Of a DNA stretch of 46,296 nucleotides, positions 31,751-40,005 are shown piece after piece; within the stretch, counting starts at the first letter, position 1; every line of letters begins with the position of its first letter. Both the position numbers and the translations under genes were made by a program. The notes beneath the pieces were generated by a model. That model was given only the letters and a program-made list of their open reading frames with translations. It was not told the DNA's origin and searched no databases. This stretch comes from a virus, in the IMG/VR virus record IMGVR_UViG_3300038592_000005, positions 1-46,296 of that record, one strand, 5' to 3'.

Positions 31751-33453
31751 TTCTTGATGCCCTTGGCGATAGCGGCCATCGCCATTTCTTTTTCGAGTGC
31801 TTCGCTAATTTCTTCCGCGTCGGGAATGTCAAGAAGGTCGAGCGCATGTCGTGTGCTCATCATTCCAGCCTTCTTCAGTTCGATGACCATGGAGCGCAGC
31901 GCGCTCTGAGACATCGGCCTGACCGCGCCTTCCGGCACCTGCACTTCGTAATCGTCCGCACCTTCAGTGGGCTTCCAAGTCGCGGTGCTATCTTTATCGC
32001 GGAAGAAACGTTCCTCGGTGTACGCAGTGGCCATCGTGTAGAACAGAAGCTCAACGGTTTTCTGGATGGACCAGGAAAATAATCTGGCCACTAACCGCGT
32101 TCCGGATTGCGACTGCGATACCGCCGCTTCGAACAGGTCCGGTCCCACGTTTCCCGGATTGAGGTTGCCCTGTCTTGCCGCTGTCGCTCCGCGCAATTCT
32201 TTCTGCAAGGCCAGGAGCTTCATCGGATATTCGGTCTGCTGCGCGCCAAACGGCGTCGGATACTTGATTTCGATACCGCCCTGCGGCGGGGAATTGGCGG
32301 CCACCACCACGATTTCTCCCGGCAGACCGCCGACGGAGTTCGCCGTCAACCCCGTCGTCTCGTGAATAATCATCATGCCGTTGTTCATGCGCTTGGCATT
32401 TTCGAAGATGTTGGTCATCTGCTGCTCGGCGGCATCCTGCAAAGACTTCGTGTACTTGCTGGGAGCAGGACACCACACGCTATCCCACGGCGGAACCGCC
32501 CATACGGGGACTACCGGCGACATATCGAACAACGGAATCCAGGAATGGCCGTCGGAGAGAATCGTGCCTTCGCATTCGACGATCATGCGCCCTTGCGGAT
32601 ATTTCGGAAGCAGGTCGGGAACCGGAAGATTCTTTTGTTTGAAGAAAGCGGCTTCCGCATCGGTCACTTTGCGCAGCGTCGTGTCTAGGCAGTAGCAAGT
32701 CCTTCGCCGCATCGGGCCGTCGGTGGTAGCCGATTCCCCTTGCGGCAAGCCACGCATGGTGACCGACATGGGACCGGGAGGCATCTCAATTGCTCCCGCC
32801 GCGGCTCCCGATAGATTTTCAGCTTTGGCCGTGGAGCGTTTGATCGCGTCGGCATGGTCCGGCGATTCTCTCTTGATCTGGTCGAGGTAAACGTGGTCTT
32901 CGATGACTACCCAAGACCAATCCGCCGGCCACGGGCTGATGGGGTCCACGAAGACATGCTGCTGCTTTCTGGCTCTCAGCCACACATTGCCCTTGCCGCG
33001 CTTGGCCAGCGGGTCGTTGCCCACCTGCAGGAACGAGGTGCCCGAGAACTGCGCGTAAATCTGCGCCATGAGCGTTTGCAGGTTGAAAAACTCTTGGCGC
33101 CAGTGCTCCTTGAAGGCGTTCTCTCTTTCCTTGTCGCGGTCGCCTTTCTTGTGGATGAACACGCGCATGTTCGTGTCCGTGGACTCTTCGGCTTCGGCAA
33201 GGAGGAGTAATTGCAGTTGCGGAGCGGCGATGCGGGGCCTGAAGGTGGGCATGCGTCTGGTGCGCTCGAAGAGATTGTAAAAATTGGAGCAGTCCTCGTC
33301 GTGGTTGGGTCCGTAGACTTGCTTCCTGGCGTCTTCCGATTGCTTGATTAGCTCATCGATCTGACGGCTTCTGATGTCTTTCGAGGATGCGTCGTTATCC
33401 GTCTTGGGGGAACCACTGGAAGCTACGGTACGAAAGTTGGTGTAGGGAGCCAT
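31747..33453 (-). CDS. portal protein, 568 aa
   Basis: Helical stem and clip elements appear as FYNLFERTRRMPTFRPRI near residue 60, ENAFKEHWRQEFFNLQTLMA, and DAAEQQMTNIFENAKRMNNG around 350. The region near 355-400 (MIIHETTGLTANSVGGLPGE) is typical of portal families. A hydrophobic helix (LVARLFSWSIQKTVELLFY, about 455-475) precedes the C-terminal part. It follows the terminase block and precedes the scaffold-capsid genes, the standard order. Podovirus portals of 500-700 residues fit this length. The stop overlaps the HTH gene. Confidence 0.8.
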   Translation of the reverse strand: MAPYTNFRTVASSGSPKTDNDASSKDIRSRQIDELIKQSEDARKQVYGPNHDEDCSNFYNLFERTRRMPTFRPRIAAPQLQLLLLAEAEESTDTNMRVFIHKKGDRDKERENAFKEHWRQEFFNLQTLMAQIYAQFSGTSFLQVGNDPLAKRGKGNVWLRARKQQHVFVDPISPWPADWSWVVIEDHVYLDQIKRESPDHADAIKRSTAKAENLSGAAAGAIEMPPGPMSVTMRGLPQGESATTDGPMRRRTCYCLDTTLRKVTDAEAAFFKQKNLPVPDLLPKYPQGRMIVECEGTILSDGHSWIPLFDMSPVVPVWAVPPWDSVWCPAPSKYTKSLQDAAEQQMTNIFENAKRMNNGMMIIHETTGLTANSVGGLPGEIVVVAANSPPQGGIEIKYPTPFGAQQTEYPMKLLALQKELRGATAARQGNLNPGNVGPDLFEAAVSQSQSGTRLVARLFSWSIQKTVELLFYTMATAYTEERFFRDKDSTATWKPTEGADDYEVQVPEGAVRPMSQSALRSMVIELKKAGMMSTRHALDLLDIPDAEEISEALEKEMAMAAIAKGIKK

Positions 33454-33725
33454 CAGTGGACGCCTTTCACTTTGGCTATTTTCAAGCCCAGCTCGGCCCC
33501 TTCAAGGAAGATTCGCACTTCATCGATGGGGCTGCCCGCTCCGCCAGAAGGAGTGAATTTCATCTTCTCGTCGATCTTCATGGACAGTTCGGTGATGTCC
33601 TTGGGGGTCATGATCTCGCAGAGCACTCCGAAATTCTCCATGAGCCTTCTCTGGTACATCTTCCACGCTTGCGCGGCATTGGTGGCATTCAGCGTATTGA
33701 ACTCCTTGCCTATGCTCGTCAGCAC
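33453..33725 (-). CDS. hypothetical head-region protein, about 90 aa
   Basis: The frame is open to 33947, but the first 70 codons overlap the preceding gene and look like shadow sequence (Gly/Ser/Arg-rich). A GTG at 33725 (VLTSIGKEFNTLNA...) begins right after the upstream stop at 33737 and gives a helical protein with QAWKMYQRRLMENFG and IDEVRIFLEGAELGLK. An ATT at 33782 behind GGAGGGG is a remote alternative. It lies between terminase and portal; small helical proteins here may be packaging adaptors. Unrecognised. Confidence 0.5.
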   Translation of the reverse strand: MLTSIGKEFNTLNATNAAQAWKMYQRRLMENFGVLCEIMTPKDITELSMKIDEKMKFTPSGGAGSPIDEVRIFLEGAELGLKIAKVKGVH

Positions 33726-33736
33726 TTCCGCGGCCT

Positions 33737-34174
33737 TTAGGACTCGCCCCTGCTCGCTGGCGCCACTGTCCTGAGTTGCAATGGAATTTTCCCCTCCGCT
33801 ACTGCTTTCGCCACTGCCTGCCGCCTCGCCGCTGCGTCCTCCATGTCCGCCAATTCCTCGTCCGTCCGCACGGTCCTCTGCTGCGTTTCGCGTTCGGCGG
33901 TGACTCTTGCTCTTTCGAGTGGCGCGGTTTCGGCTGGCTTTACCCATGCGTGAGACTCCGGCTGCACGACCAGAGCGCGACCGAAATTCGATGTGGCCGT
34001 CAGGACCACTTCGCTCGTTGCTCGGTCGAAGTCTACGACCAGAAGATGTCCCTGGTCAATGGAATCGTAGTCGCATGCCTTAATGCGCAACTCGCCTTTG
34101 TTTGCCAGGACGATGGCCAACAGCAAGCGGGCCACCGATTTAGGGTCTTGTATTTCGATCTGATGTGCGGGCAT
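33737..34174 (-). CDS. hypothetical protein, 145 aa
   Basis: GAGGAGGAATA precedes the ATG at 34174. The N-terminal part (VARLLLAIVLANKGELRIKA, VVDFDRATSEVVLTAT) is a predicted alpha/beta domain; the C-terminal part is charged and helical (ERETQQRTVRTDEELADMED). It sits just after terminase in the late operon. Could be a minor packaging or head protein; no motif. Confidence 0.55.
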   Translation of the reverse strand: MPAHQIEIQDPKSVARLLLAIVLANKGELRIKACDYDSIDQGHLLVVDFDRATSEVVLTATSNFGRALVVQPESHAWVKPAETAPLERARVTAERETQQRTVRTDEELADMEDAAARRQAVAKAVAEGKIPLQLRTVAPASRGES

Positions 34175-34183
34175 TATTCCTCC

Positions 34184-35941
34184 TCAAGAGACTCCAACTT
34201 CGTCGAACTCCTCGTCATTCGGATAGCGTTCCACTTTCCCCATGATTTTCTTGAAATGATTTTGCAGTGCCAATTGCGCGTCGTCTTGAATCTGTTCGCC
34301 GCGCGCGCCCATTTTGCTTCGCACTTCGTCGTTTTCTTCGGATTCCTGGCTCTTGGCGGTGTTCATGTTTCTTGGCGGAGCCCACTGGCGCATGGATACG
34401 TTCGCCAGCATGGCCCCGAAGAGAATGTCGTCGTGGCCCTTCTTCACGTCCACCCGTCCGGTCTCTTTTCTCGTGCACATTCTCACTTGGGCAGCGAGCA
34501 AGTCGTCGTAGAGCGTAATACCGTACTCGCCGTTCGTTCCCGCGCCTTCGCGGAGCGCCGCGCGGAACATTTCAAAGAGCATGGTGCGCGTGTGCTGCGT
34601 GGTTTCATACCAGACCGCGTTGCGCCCGCTGGCCCATGTTCCAACCTTGTCGTCTTTTCCTTTCCAGCGGTAAAGATTTGGATATTTAAGCAGATCCCTG
34701 ACGACATAGAGCGTTCCGTAACCATAACCTCCCGTAAGTTCCCCGTTAAGCATGGCCCGATTGTAATGTCGCCCAAGACTGTTGAGATAGCACCCGTGGA
34801 CTTCGGGGACAACGTGACCGGCGTAACGAAACACCTGCCGGCCGGTATTTCCGTCGAAGCCGACGTTGGCGGCGAAGTCGCGCGCGTCTTTTTCATCGTC
34901 TCCCCTCGCGGCATCGGCGCCGACGTAGTAGAAATGCCCCGGTATGGGGTCTTCCCAGATGCACAAGTCGCCTCTGGCATGCTCTCTCAATTTCATGCTG
35001 CCGTCGTCGGTCTGATCGATGAAGCCCTGCCATTTGGGTTCCTTGACGTTGTGCGCGGCCCACTGGCGTTCCACTTCCTCGAAGGCAGGGAATCCCGAAG
35101 TGATGAAACTCTCTTCCCAAGTCGTCGGAAATTCCTGGTGGAAAAGTTCCAGCATGCCGCCGCATTCGGGGGAAGCGATCTTCAGGCGTCGCCACGCGAG
35201 TTGCCCTTTGGTGATGCCGCGCTGGAGGAGTTCCTTTTCTTCCTTGTCCACGGGAGCATTTTTGGCAATGGCCGGGTCGGCCACGCAGGCGGGGTCATCC
35301 ACCCAGGAAAGGAATACCGCTTCGTATTCCGAGCGGCGTTCGACGGCATCGAGCCACATTTCGTAGAACGTTTCCCCGTCGCCGTCCATGCCGTTCGGCG
35401 TGGATTCGATGATGATGATGGTGTCCTTGTGCGTGGAGACGGCGGGAATGATGGACGTGAACGGCTCGGCGGACTTATAGTGAGCCGCTTCGGAAAGATG
35501 CAAAGCGGAAAGCGTGAAGCCGCGCCCCGAGGTATCTTTGCCCGCAGTGATGATTTGCAAGAGCGATTCGGCATCCTGGTGTGGAAACGTGATTTCGCGT
35601 TCCACGTCGCGCAGATTCAGGAAATGCGCCTGTTTGGCAAAGCCCTTGGGAATCGAGAAGAGAGCCTTCGAGGATTTGAACTCGTGCGCGGCGATGAGCG
35701 CATGCGCTCCCGGCAGCCAGCAGCAATGCGCAAAGAGCAACCCTTCCGCCCAGGAAGAGACTCCGACTCTGCGGGATTTATCCACGACGATACGGACGGG
35801 CTTGCCCTTTTCTTGTTGTTTGCGAGCGACGGTGTGAATCTTCTTCTGATTGAAATTCAGAACGAACGGAACGCGCTTGTGGGAGTCGCGGTCCCGGATG
35901 GCAAAGCGGGCGAGAAACCGTTCTGCGGCGTTCAGTTCCAC
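34184..35941 (-). CDS. terL: terminase large subunit, 585 aa
   Basis: ATPase domain: Walker A variant KSRRVGVSS (55-63), Walker B hydrophobic strand with acidic end LSALHLSEAAH (144-154) and motif III IIIIESTPNG (175-184). The C-terminal RNase H-like nuclease has a metal-binding Asp in YVGADAARGDDEKD (about 339-352) and a later YDDLLAAQVR / KGHDDILFGAM segment with the further Asp. Powers DNA packaging through the portal and cuts the concatemer. It stands near the promoter end of the late operon, two genes upstream of the portal. A partner small subunit is not certain; see the genes at 35942 and 36547. Confidence 0.92.
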   Translation of the reverse strand: MELNAAERFLARFAIRDRDSHKRVPFVLNFNQKKIHTVARKQQEKGKPVRIVVDKSRRVGVSSWAEGLLFAHCCWLPGAHALIAAHEFKSSKALFSIPKGFAKQAHFLNLRDVEREITFPHQDAESLLQIITAGKDTSGRGFTLSALHLSEAAHYKSAEPFTSIIPAVSTHKDTIIIIESTPNGMDGDGETFYEMWLDAVERRSEYEAVFLSWVDDPACVADPAIAKNAPVDKEEKELLQRGITKGQLAWRRLKIASPECGGMLELFHQEFPTTWEESFITSGFPAFEEVERQWAAHNVKEPKWQGFIDQTDDGSMKLREHARGDLCIWEDPIPGHFYYVGADAARGDDEKDARDFAANVGFDGNTGRQVFRYAGHVVPEVHGCYLNSLGRHYNRAMLNGELTGGYGYGTLYVVRDLLKYPNLYRWKGKDDKVGTWASGRNAVWYETTQHTRTMLFEMFRAALREGAGTNGEYGITLYDDLLAAQVRMCTRKETGRVDVKKGHDDILFGAMLANVSMRQWAPPRNMNTAKSQESEENDEVRSKMGARGEQIQDDAQLALQNHFKKIMGKVERYPNDEEFDEVGVS

Positions 35942-36364
35942 TCAGCGGCCATCCCCACCCATCGCGCCCTGCTGTTGGCGAACCCAGAGGTTATGACAAA
36001 TCTCCGAGCAGAAGTAGAGTGAATGGATGATTTCAGGATTGTTTTTGTCCTTCAGGTCTTTCTTGGCAATCCATTTCGGCCGGCCATTCGAGAGTGTGCC
36101 GGACATATCTTTCCCGCAGTGCGGCCCCGCGCACTTCATCAGCCGATACTCGTTGCCGATGCGCTGATTTATGATGGCCCCGGCGAGTTCGGTAATCTTG
36201 CGCAAATCCTCGAGATAGGCCATGGCGCGCGCGAGCGGCAATTCATGGAACGGCGTGAGCCATTCCTTTTGCTCCTGCTGCACGCTCTCCCAGCGGGAGA
36301 GAATTGCATCGCGGCGCACTTCGGAGATGTGTTTCGTTACACGGGCAACGGCTGCTTTAGCCAT
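35942..36364 (-). CDS. Cys-containing packaging-region protein, 140 aa (small terminase not excluded)
   Basis: ATG 36364 (MAKAAVARVTKHISEVRRDA) follows AAAGAGGAACAAGACC and overlaps the gene ending at 36357. The N-terminal half is helical, ending KITELAGAIINQRIGNEYRL; the C-terminal half has a zinc-site pattern, CAGPHCGKDM and FCSEICHNLW. It is immediately upstream of terL, the position of small terminases, but the canonical HTH is not visible. Function not assigned. Confidence 0.5.
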   Translation of the reverse strand: MAKAAVARVTKHISEVRRDAILSRWESVQQEQKEWLTPFHELPLARAMAYLEDLRKITELAGAIINQRIGNEYRLMKCAGPHCGKDMSGTLSNGRPKWIAKKDLKDKNNPEIIHSLYFCSEICHNLWVRQQQGAMGGDGR

Positions 36365-36578
36365 GGTCTTGTTCCTCTTTCGCTGCAAGTTTGAATCTCA
36401 CTACTTCCGTAGGAGGATTGCATTCGAGGCAGTAGATGACGACGAGATTGTCGTTGGGATATTCGCGGATGCGGTAGCGCGATTCTTTCTTGTGGTACAT
36501 GCAGCCGTACTGGCAGGCCGTAACTCTCTTGGCCCCGAGGATGACTTTACCGTCGGGCAATGGCTCCTCCTCGTGCAA
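36357..36578 (-). CDS. small zinc-ribbon-like protein, 73 aa
   Basis: Has CQYGCMYH near residue 22 and IYCLECNPP near 48, two Cys pairs spaced like a zinc ribbon. Mixed charge, no membrane segment. It overlaps both neighbours at the ends, so it belongs to the packaging operon. Could bind DNA ends or a partner protein; nothing firmer can be said. Confidence 0.5.
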   Translation of the reverse strand: MHEEEPLPDGKVILGAKRVTACQYGCMYHKKESRYRIREYPNDNLVVIYCLECNPPTEVVRFKLAAKEEQDHG

Positions 36579-36924
36579 AGCCGCCCAGAATAGCCATGGC
36601 GTGATCGATCAATTCCTGTTTCTGTCCGGCGTCGCAGCGCACGCCGTAGCGTTCGAGTCTCAGGCCCATCTCGTCCATTTCGTCGCGGATGATGTTGTGC
36701 ACCGTTTCATCGAGGTCCAGCGATTGCTGGCGCGCGGGAGTGGGCGCACCGGGAGCCTGAAATTCCGGGGGATCGGGGATGGAATCCACGGCGACGACTT
36801 CGCGGGGCGCTTCGGGAACGTCGATGGCGGGCTGGATACCGAAGGCATCGGCGAGCTTCTGCGAATACTTCATGGGCGGATGGCCGCAGCGCTGTTCCGG
36901 CTGCGGGCGTTTTGGTTCAGACAA
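36547..36924 (-). CDS. hypothetical packaging-region protein, 125 aa
   Basis: A TTG at 36924 (LSEPKRPQPEQRCGHPPMKY) sits 8 bases after GGAGAA and overlaps the upstream stop; ATG 36873 is an alternative. The middle is Pro-rich (PDPPEFQAPGAPTPARQQ), the C-terminus helical (VHNIIRDEMDEMGLRLERYG). The frame to 36990 is a shadow over the next gene. It may be a flexible linker protein of the packaging complex. Confidence 0.45.
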   Translation of the reverse strand: MSEPKRPQPEQRCGHPPMKYSQKLADAFGIQPAIDVPEAPREVVAVDSIPDPPEFQAPGAPTPARQQSLDLDETVHNIIRDEMDEMGLRLERYGVRCDAGQKQELIDHAMAILGGFARGGAIARR

Positions 36925-37159
36925 AGATTTTTCTCCTCTTCTCCCAGCGTCTTGAAATCTCTTCCTGTTCCCGTTTGCGCTTCGCGGCATCCTCGAATTT
37001 GCTCTTGTCGCGGATGTTGTCCTTGCTCACGGCCTGAATCAGTTCGCAGGTGCGGCATTGAAAGACCCAGGCTTCGTCCGACTCGTTCAGCAGGACGACA
37101 TCCGACTTCCAGCAGCCGCCTCCGTTGACCGAATTAGCGCATTTCGGGATCTCGGCCAC
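36917..37159 (-). CDS. zinc-ribbon-like protein, 80 aa
   Basis: GTG at 37159, 8 bases after AAGGAG. It contains KCANSVNGGGCW and FQCRTCELIQ, a possible Cys4 site, followed by a charged helix (KFEDAAKRKREQEEISRRW). The start overlaps the upstream gene by 26 bases. Probably nucleic-acid-associated; function unknown. Confidence 0.5.
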   Translation of the reverse strand: MAEIPKCANSVNGGGCWKSDVVLLNESDEAWVFQCRTCELIQAVSKDNIRDKSKFEDAAKRKREQEEISRRWEKRRKIFV

Positions 37160-37550
37160 TCTGCATCTCCTTGAATTTTTGTCCCATCAGCAGGGGGACA
37201 TCGCGGCGCGTGAAACGGGCGAAATTCCCTCCCCACCATCTCCGTCTCCAGCGATAGAAGGACATCGGCACTCCGTTGCTGTGGTCCATCTGCCGGTGCC
37301 ATTTCTTTCCCTGCTCCCAGTGATTCGCTCCGGTATGCCAGGCAAGGAGATAGCGTTCGTAAGCCTCGTGTTCGACGCTGAGAACGAAAATGCGGTCCTT
37401 GTGTGAGAGGTTTTTGGTCTTGCCGCCAGCTTGGCCGAAGAGAATTTGTCGTGCGCGGAAGCGCCGCAGATAGGCTTCGTGCTTGGCCTGTTTCTTTTCC
37501 AGGGCCAGCGCCCGGCGTATCTCTTTTGGGGTGGGAAGCGTGTCGTCCAC
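37134..37550 (-). CDS. first gene of the late operon, basic protein, 138 aa
   Basis: GTG at 37550 (MDDTLPTPKEIRRALALEKK) lies about 7 bases after a TATGCT -10 (37562-37557) and has no ribosome site, so the mRNA may be leaderless. The protein is basic and aromatic with FYRWRRRWWGGNFARFTRRD near the C-terminus. As the first gene ahead of packaging genes it may bind DNA (small terminase-like role) but has no motif. Confidence 0.5.
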   Translation of the reverse strand: MDDTLPTPKEIRRALALEKKQAKHEAYLRRFRARQILFGQAGGKTKNLSHKDRIFVLSVEHEAYERYLLAWHTGANHWEQGKKWHRQMDHSNGVPMSFYRWRRRWWGGNFARFTRRDVPLLMGQKFKEMQSGRDPEMR

Positions 37551-37556
37551 GGCCAG

Positions 37557-37586
37557 AGCATAGGTTTAAATAAGGGAAATGGTCAA
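37557..37586 (-). promoter_or_regulatory. minus-strand late promoter, sigma70 type
   Basis: TTGACC (37586-37581), an 18-base spacer and TATGCT (37562-37557). It faces the 25-plus-gene late operon and lies back to back with the plus-strand promoter at 37603. Transcription would start at about the GTG of the first gene. Confidence 0.5.
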
Positions 37587-37602
37587 GAGGGAAATTTTCC
37601 AC

Positions 37603-37631
37603 TTGCAACGCCGTTCTAATAGGGGTATAAG
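37603..37631 (+). promoter_or_regulatory. promoter of the glycosylation operon with operator-like dyad
   Basis: TTGCAA (37603-37608), a 17-base spacer and TATAAG (37626-37631), 19 bases before ATG 37650. The dyad AACGCCGTT (37607-37615) overlaps the -35, as at 3220. A repressor or activator bound here would also cover the divergent late promoter. Confidence 0.65.
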
Positions 37632-37649
37632 AAGTTCCGGGAGCCAGCC

Positions 37650-37838
37650 ATGACCGTAACGGAAGCCGAACGCCAGAAGATCATCCAGGACATCGAGGAA
37701 AAAAGGAAACGCGAACTGAGCGAGAAGATGCGCGCGCTCGGCAAAATCCGCTCGGTGAAGAAGCGCCGCGCCGCGCTCAAGAACGTGAAGAAGGCCCAAG
37801 CCGCGAAGTGGGGCAAGAAGTTTCCGGGGCTGAAATGA
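37650..37838 (+). CDS. charged helical protein, 62 aa
   Basis: First gene after the plus promoter. Almost entirely Lys/Arg/Glu helix (ERQKIIQDIEEKRKRELSEK; VKKRRAALKNVKKAQAAKW). Its 3' end overlaps the large fusion gene (ATG 37835) by 4 bases. Possibly a DNA- or RNA-binding accessory; not recognised. Confidence 0.55.
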   Translation: MTVTEAERQKIIQDIEEKRKRELSEKMRALGKIRSVKKRRAALKNVKKAQAAKWGKKFPGLK

Positions 37839-39844
37839 AGCCGCTGTACTCCATCTGCATTCTCGCGCACAACCGTTTTGACCTGACGATGAAATGCCTT
37901 TCTTCGGTTTTTGCAACTCGCGTGAAGGCTAAGGAAGTAGAAATCATTCTTGTAGATAATGCCTCGACGGATGAAACACAGAATCTAGAAAATACAAAAT
38001 CGATTCTGCCTTTCTTGAGCTATATCTTCATCCGCCGCGAAGTGAACGATGGCACGAACGGCTACAACGTGGGCCTCGCGCACGCGAACGGCGTGTACTT
38101 CGTCACCTTGAACAACGACATGATCGTTTCCGGCGACTGGTTGACTCAAATGCGCCGGCCGTTTCTCGAAGACCCGCAAATGGCGTTGACGGGCGGGAGG
38201 AGCGCTCCTTGTTATCTGAATGAAGCGGGCACGGGACATCCCATCGAGAACGGCAACCCCGATTACGTGGAAGGGTCTTGCATGATGGCCTTGACGCACA
38301 TCGTCAGGAAATACGGCCTGTTCGACCAAGCCTATCGCTTCGGCTACTGCGAGGATTCGGATTTGTCGCTCAGGCTGAGGAAGATGGGCTATCACATCGC
38401 GCACGTCAACGCTTCGGTCGAGCACTTGCACAGTCAGACCATGCCGCTGGCGGTTAAGGCGGGAATTGACATTGACGGCTTTCACGCCATCAACCACGTC
38501 ACGCTCCGGCGGAGGTGGGGGAAATATCTCAAGACGCGCAGCTTCAAGGAAAAGATTTTGATTCGCAGGACGATGGCCATGGGCGACGTGCTGCTGACGA
38601 CTCCGGTCATTCGCAAGCTCAAGGAAGAGAATTGCGAGGCGGAGATTTATGTGGCCACGGAGCATCACGAAGTCTTCAAGAACAATCCCGACGTGGCTGG
38701 GGTCGAGCGGGCATTTCAGGACACTTCGAGTTTCGACCGCATTTTCAATCTCGATTGCTGCTATGAAAACACTCCGAACCGGCACATCGTAGACTCCTAT
38801 GCGGAAGCCTGCGGCGTGACGGTAGAGGATTACTTCCCGCACATCTATCCATCAAAGGAAGAACGGGAGTTAATCCGCTACATGTTCCCGGCGAGAAACT
38901 ACGCGGTGATTCATTCGGGGCCGCATCGCGGGACCGAACCCGTGGAAGGCCGGACGGTGAGCGCAGAGTTGATGCAATCTATCCGTGCTTACCTGGAGGG
39001 AAAAGGTTTCGATATTTACGAGGTCACGGACACTTTACCCCTGCATCGTCTTGCGGCGGTCATTGAGCACGCGTCTTTATTCGTCGGCGCCGATTCTGGC
39101 CCGATGCACTTGGCGCAAGCGGCGATGATTCCGACGGTGGGGATCTTCGGCGCTGTGAATCCTTTCTACCGCTTGGTCAATGGGATTCCGTTCCTTCAAG
39201 GGGTATCGGCGCCAGCGCAGAATGTCGGATGTCTCGGCTGCCATCATCTCTACGAGCCTCCGATGCTGGATAGCAAGTGCATCCGCACGGGAGAGGACTT
39301 TAACCGCTGCATGAAGAGAATCAACCCGGAAGACGTGTTCCGGGCCATCGAATTCGTCCTGGAGAAAAAGAAAATGTACCTTGAAACGAGCAAGATTCGG
39401 GAATTGGTGCTCCCGCATCTGGTGGGGCATGGATTGGACATCGGCTGTCAGCGCGACCCGATTACTCCGGACTGCGTGACCTTCGACAGACAGCCTTGGC
39501 CGGAAGTGACCCAGACGGGTGATGCCCGCAAACTTCCGTTCGGGGATGCGACTTTCGATTTTGTCTGGTCGTCGCACTGCCTTGAGGACATTCCCGACAC
39601 GGATGCGGTTTTGCGGGAGTGGTTGCGCGTGCTCAAGCCCGGAGGAACGATTGGCCTGTACGTTCCGCACCCGGAGCTTTACAAGGGAATCAACAAGGAC
39701 CACGTGGTAGCAGGTTTCAGGCCCGAAGTTCTCTGTGAATACCTGACCACTCTGGGCTGTTCGATCATCGCTGCGGTGACACATGACCTTCCGGGGCCGG
39801 TCCATCCCTGCCATAGTTCGCTTTGCCTTGCGAGGAAGGCATGA
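37835..39844 (+). CDS. GT2 glycosyltransferase - GT9 heptosyltransferase-like - SAM methyltransferase fusion, 669 aa
   Basis: The ATG at 37835 overlaps the previous stop. Residues 1-230: GT2 (A) fold with VDNAST (40-45), the NND metal site (93-95) and the catalytic ED pair in YCEDSDLSLR (171-180). Residues 240-510: GT9-like, RRTMAMGDVLLTTP (244-257), TEPVEGR, and GADSGPMHLAQAA (418-430), the nucleotide-sugar site of LPS heptosyltransferases. Residues 525-669: class I methyltransferase, GLDIGC (533-538), LPFGDATFDFVWSSHCLEDI (567-586) and LKPGGTIGLYVP. Three glycan-building activities in one chain suggest sequential action on a bound acceptor, perhaps host LPS or a virion glycan. Substrates are inferred. 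Confidence 0.88.
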   Translation: MKPLYSICILAHNRFDLTMKCLSSVFATRVKAKEVEIILVDNASTDETQNLENTKSILPFLSYIFIRREVNDGTNGYNVGLAHANGVYFVTLNNDMIVSGDWLTQMRRPFLEDPQMALTGGRSAPCYLNEAGTGHPIENGNPDYVEGSCMMALTHIVRKYGLFDQAYRFGYCEDSDLSLRLRKMGYHIAHVNASVEHLHSQTMPLAVKAGIDIDGFHAINHVTLRRRWGKYLKTRSFKEKILIRRTMAMGDVLLTTPVIRKLKEENCEAEIYVATEHHEVFKNNPDVAGVERAFQDTSSFDRIFNLDCCYENTPNRHIVDSYAEACGVTVEDYFPHIYPSKEERELIRYMFPARNYAVIHSGPHRGTEPVEGRTVSAELMQSIRAYLEGKGFDIYEVTDTLPLHRLAAVIEHASLFVGADSGPMHLAQAAMIPTVGIFGAVNPFYRLVNGIPFLQGVSAPAQNVGCLGCHHLYEPPMLDSKCIRTGEDFNRCMKRINPEDVFRAIEFVLEKKKMYLETSKIRELVLPHLVGHGLDIGCQRDPITPDCVTFDRQPWPEVTQTGDARKLPFGDATFDFVWSSHCLEDIPDTDAVLREWLRVLKPGGTIGLYVPHPELYKGINKDHVVAGFRPEVLCEYLTTLGCSIIAAVTHDLPGPVHPCHSSLCLARKA

Positions 39845-40005
39845 GCTACGGATTTTCAACTGGAAAGATTCCGCTCAGTACGGGGGATGCGGAGCGGATT
39901 CGCGGGGCTTACATCAACAGTGAAAAGGTCGGTCTGTTTGGCACCTGCATGGTTTTCCAGCGGGAGGGGATTTACGCGCGCTACTACGACGAGGGTCGGC
40001 CATGA
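39841..40005 (+). CDS. hypothetical protein, 54 aa
   Basis: ATG at 39841 overlaps the fusion gene stop (ATGA) and the product overlaps the next start by 4 bases. Compact, mixed polar/aromatic (GLFGTCMVFQREGIYARYYD) with no clear motif. Its position inside the glycan operon implies a related role, such as a lid or accessory of the enzymes, but this is only context. Confidence 0.5.
   Translation: MSYGFSTGKIPLSTGDAERIRGAYINSEKVGLFGTCMVFQREGIYARYYDEGRP

Noticed and set aside
33726-33947. N-terminal extension of the 33453 gene to ATG 33947
   Set aside because: Overlaps the previous gene by more than 200 bases and has low-complexity shadow sequence.
33776-36022. Plus-strand open frame of 748 codons across the terminase region
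   Set aside because: It is the antisense shadow of terL and neighbours in a GC-rich genome; no ribosome site and composition rich in Arg/His/Phe without domains.
39077-39859. Minus-strand 260-codon frame in the fusion gene
   Set aside because: Opposite strand of the GT9 and methyltransferase domains with intact motifs; no promoter or ribosome site.
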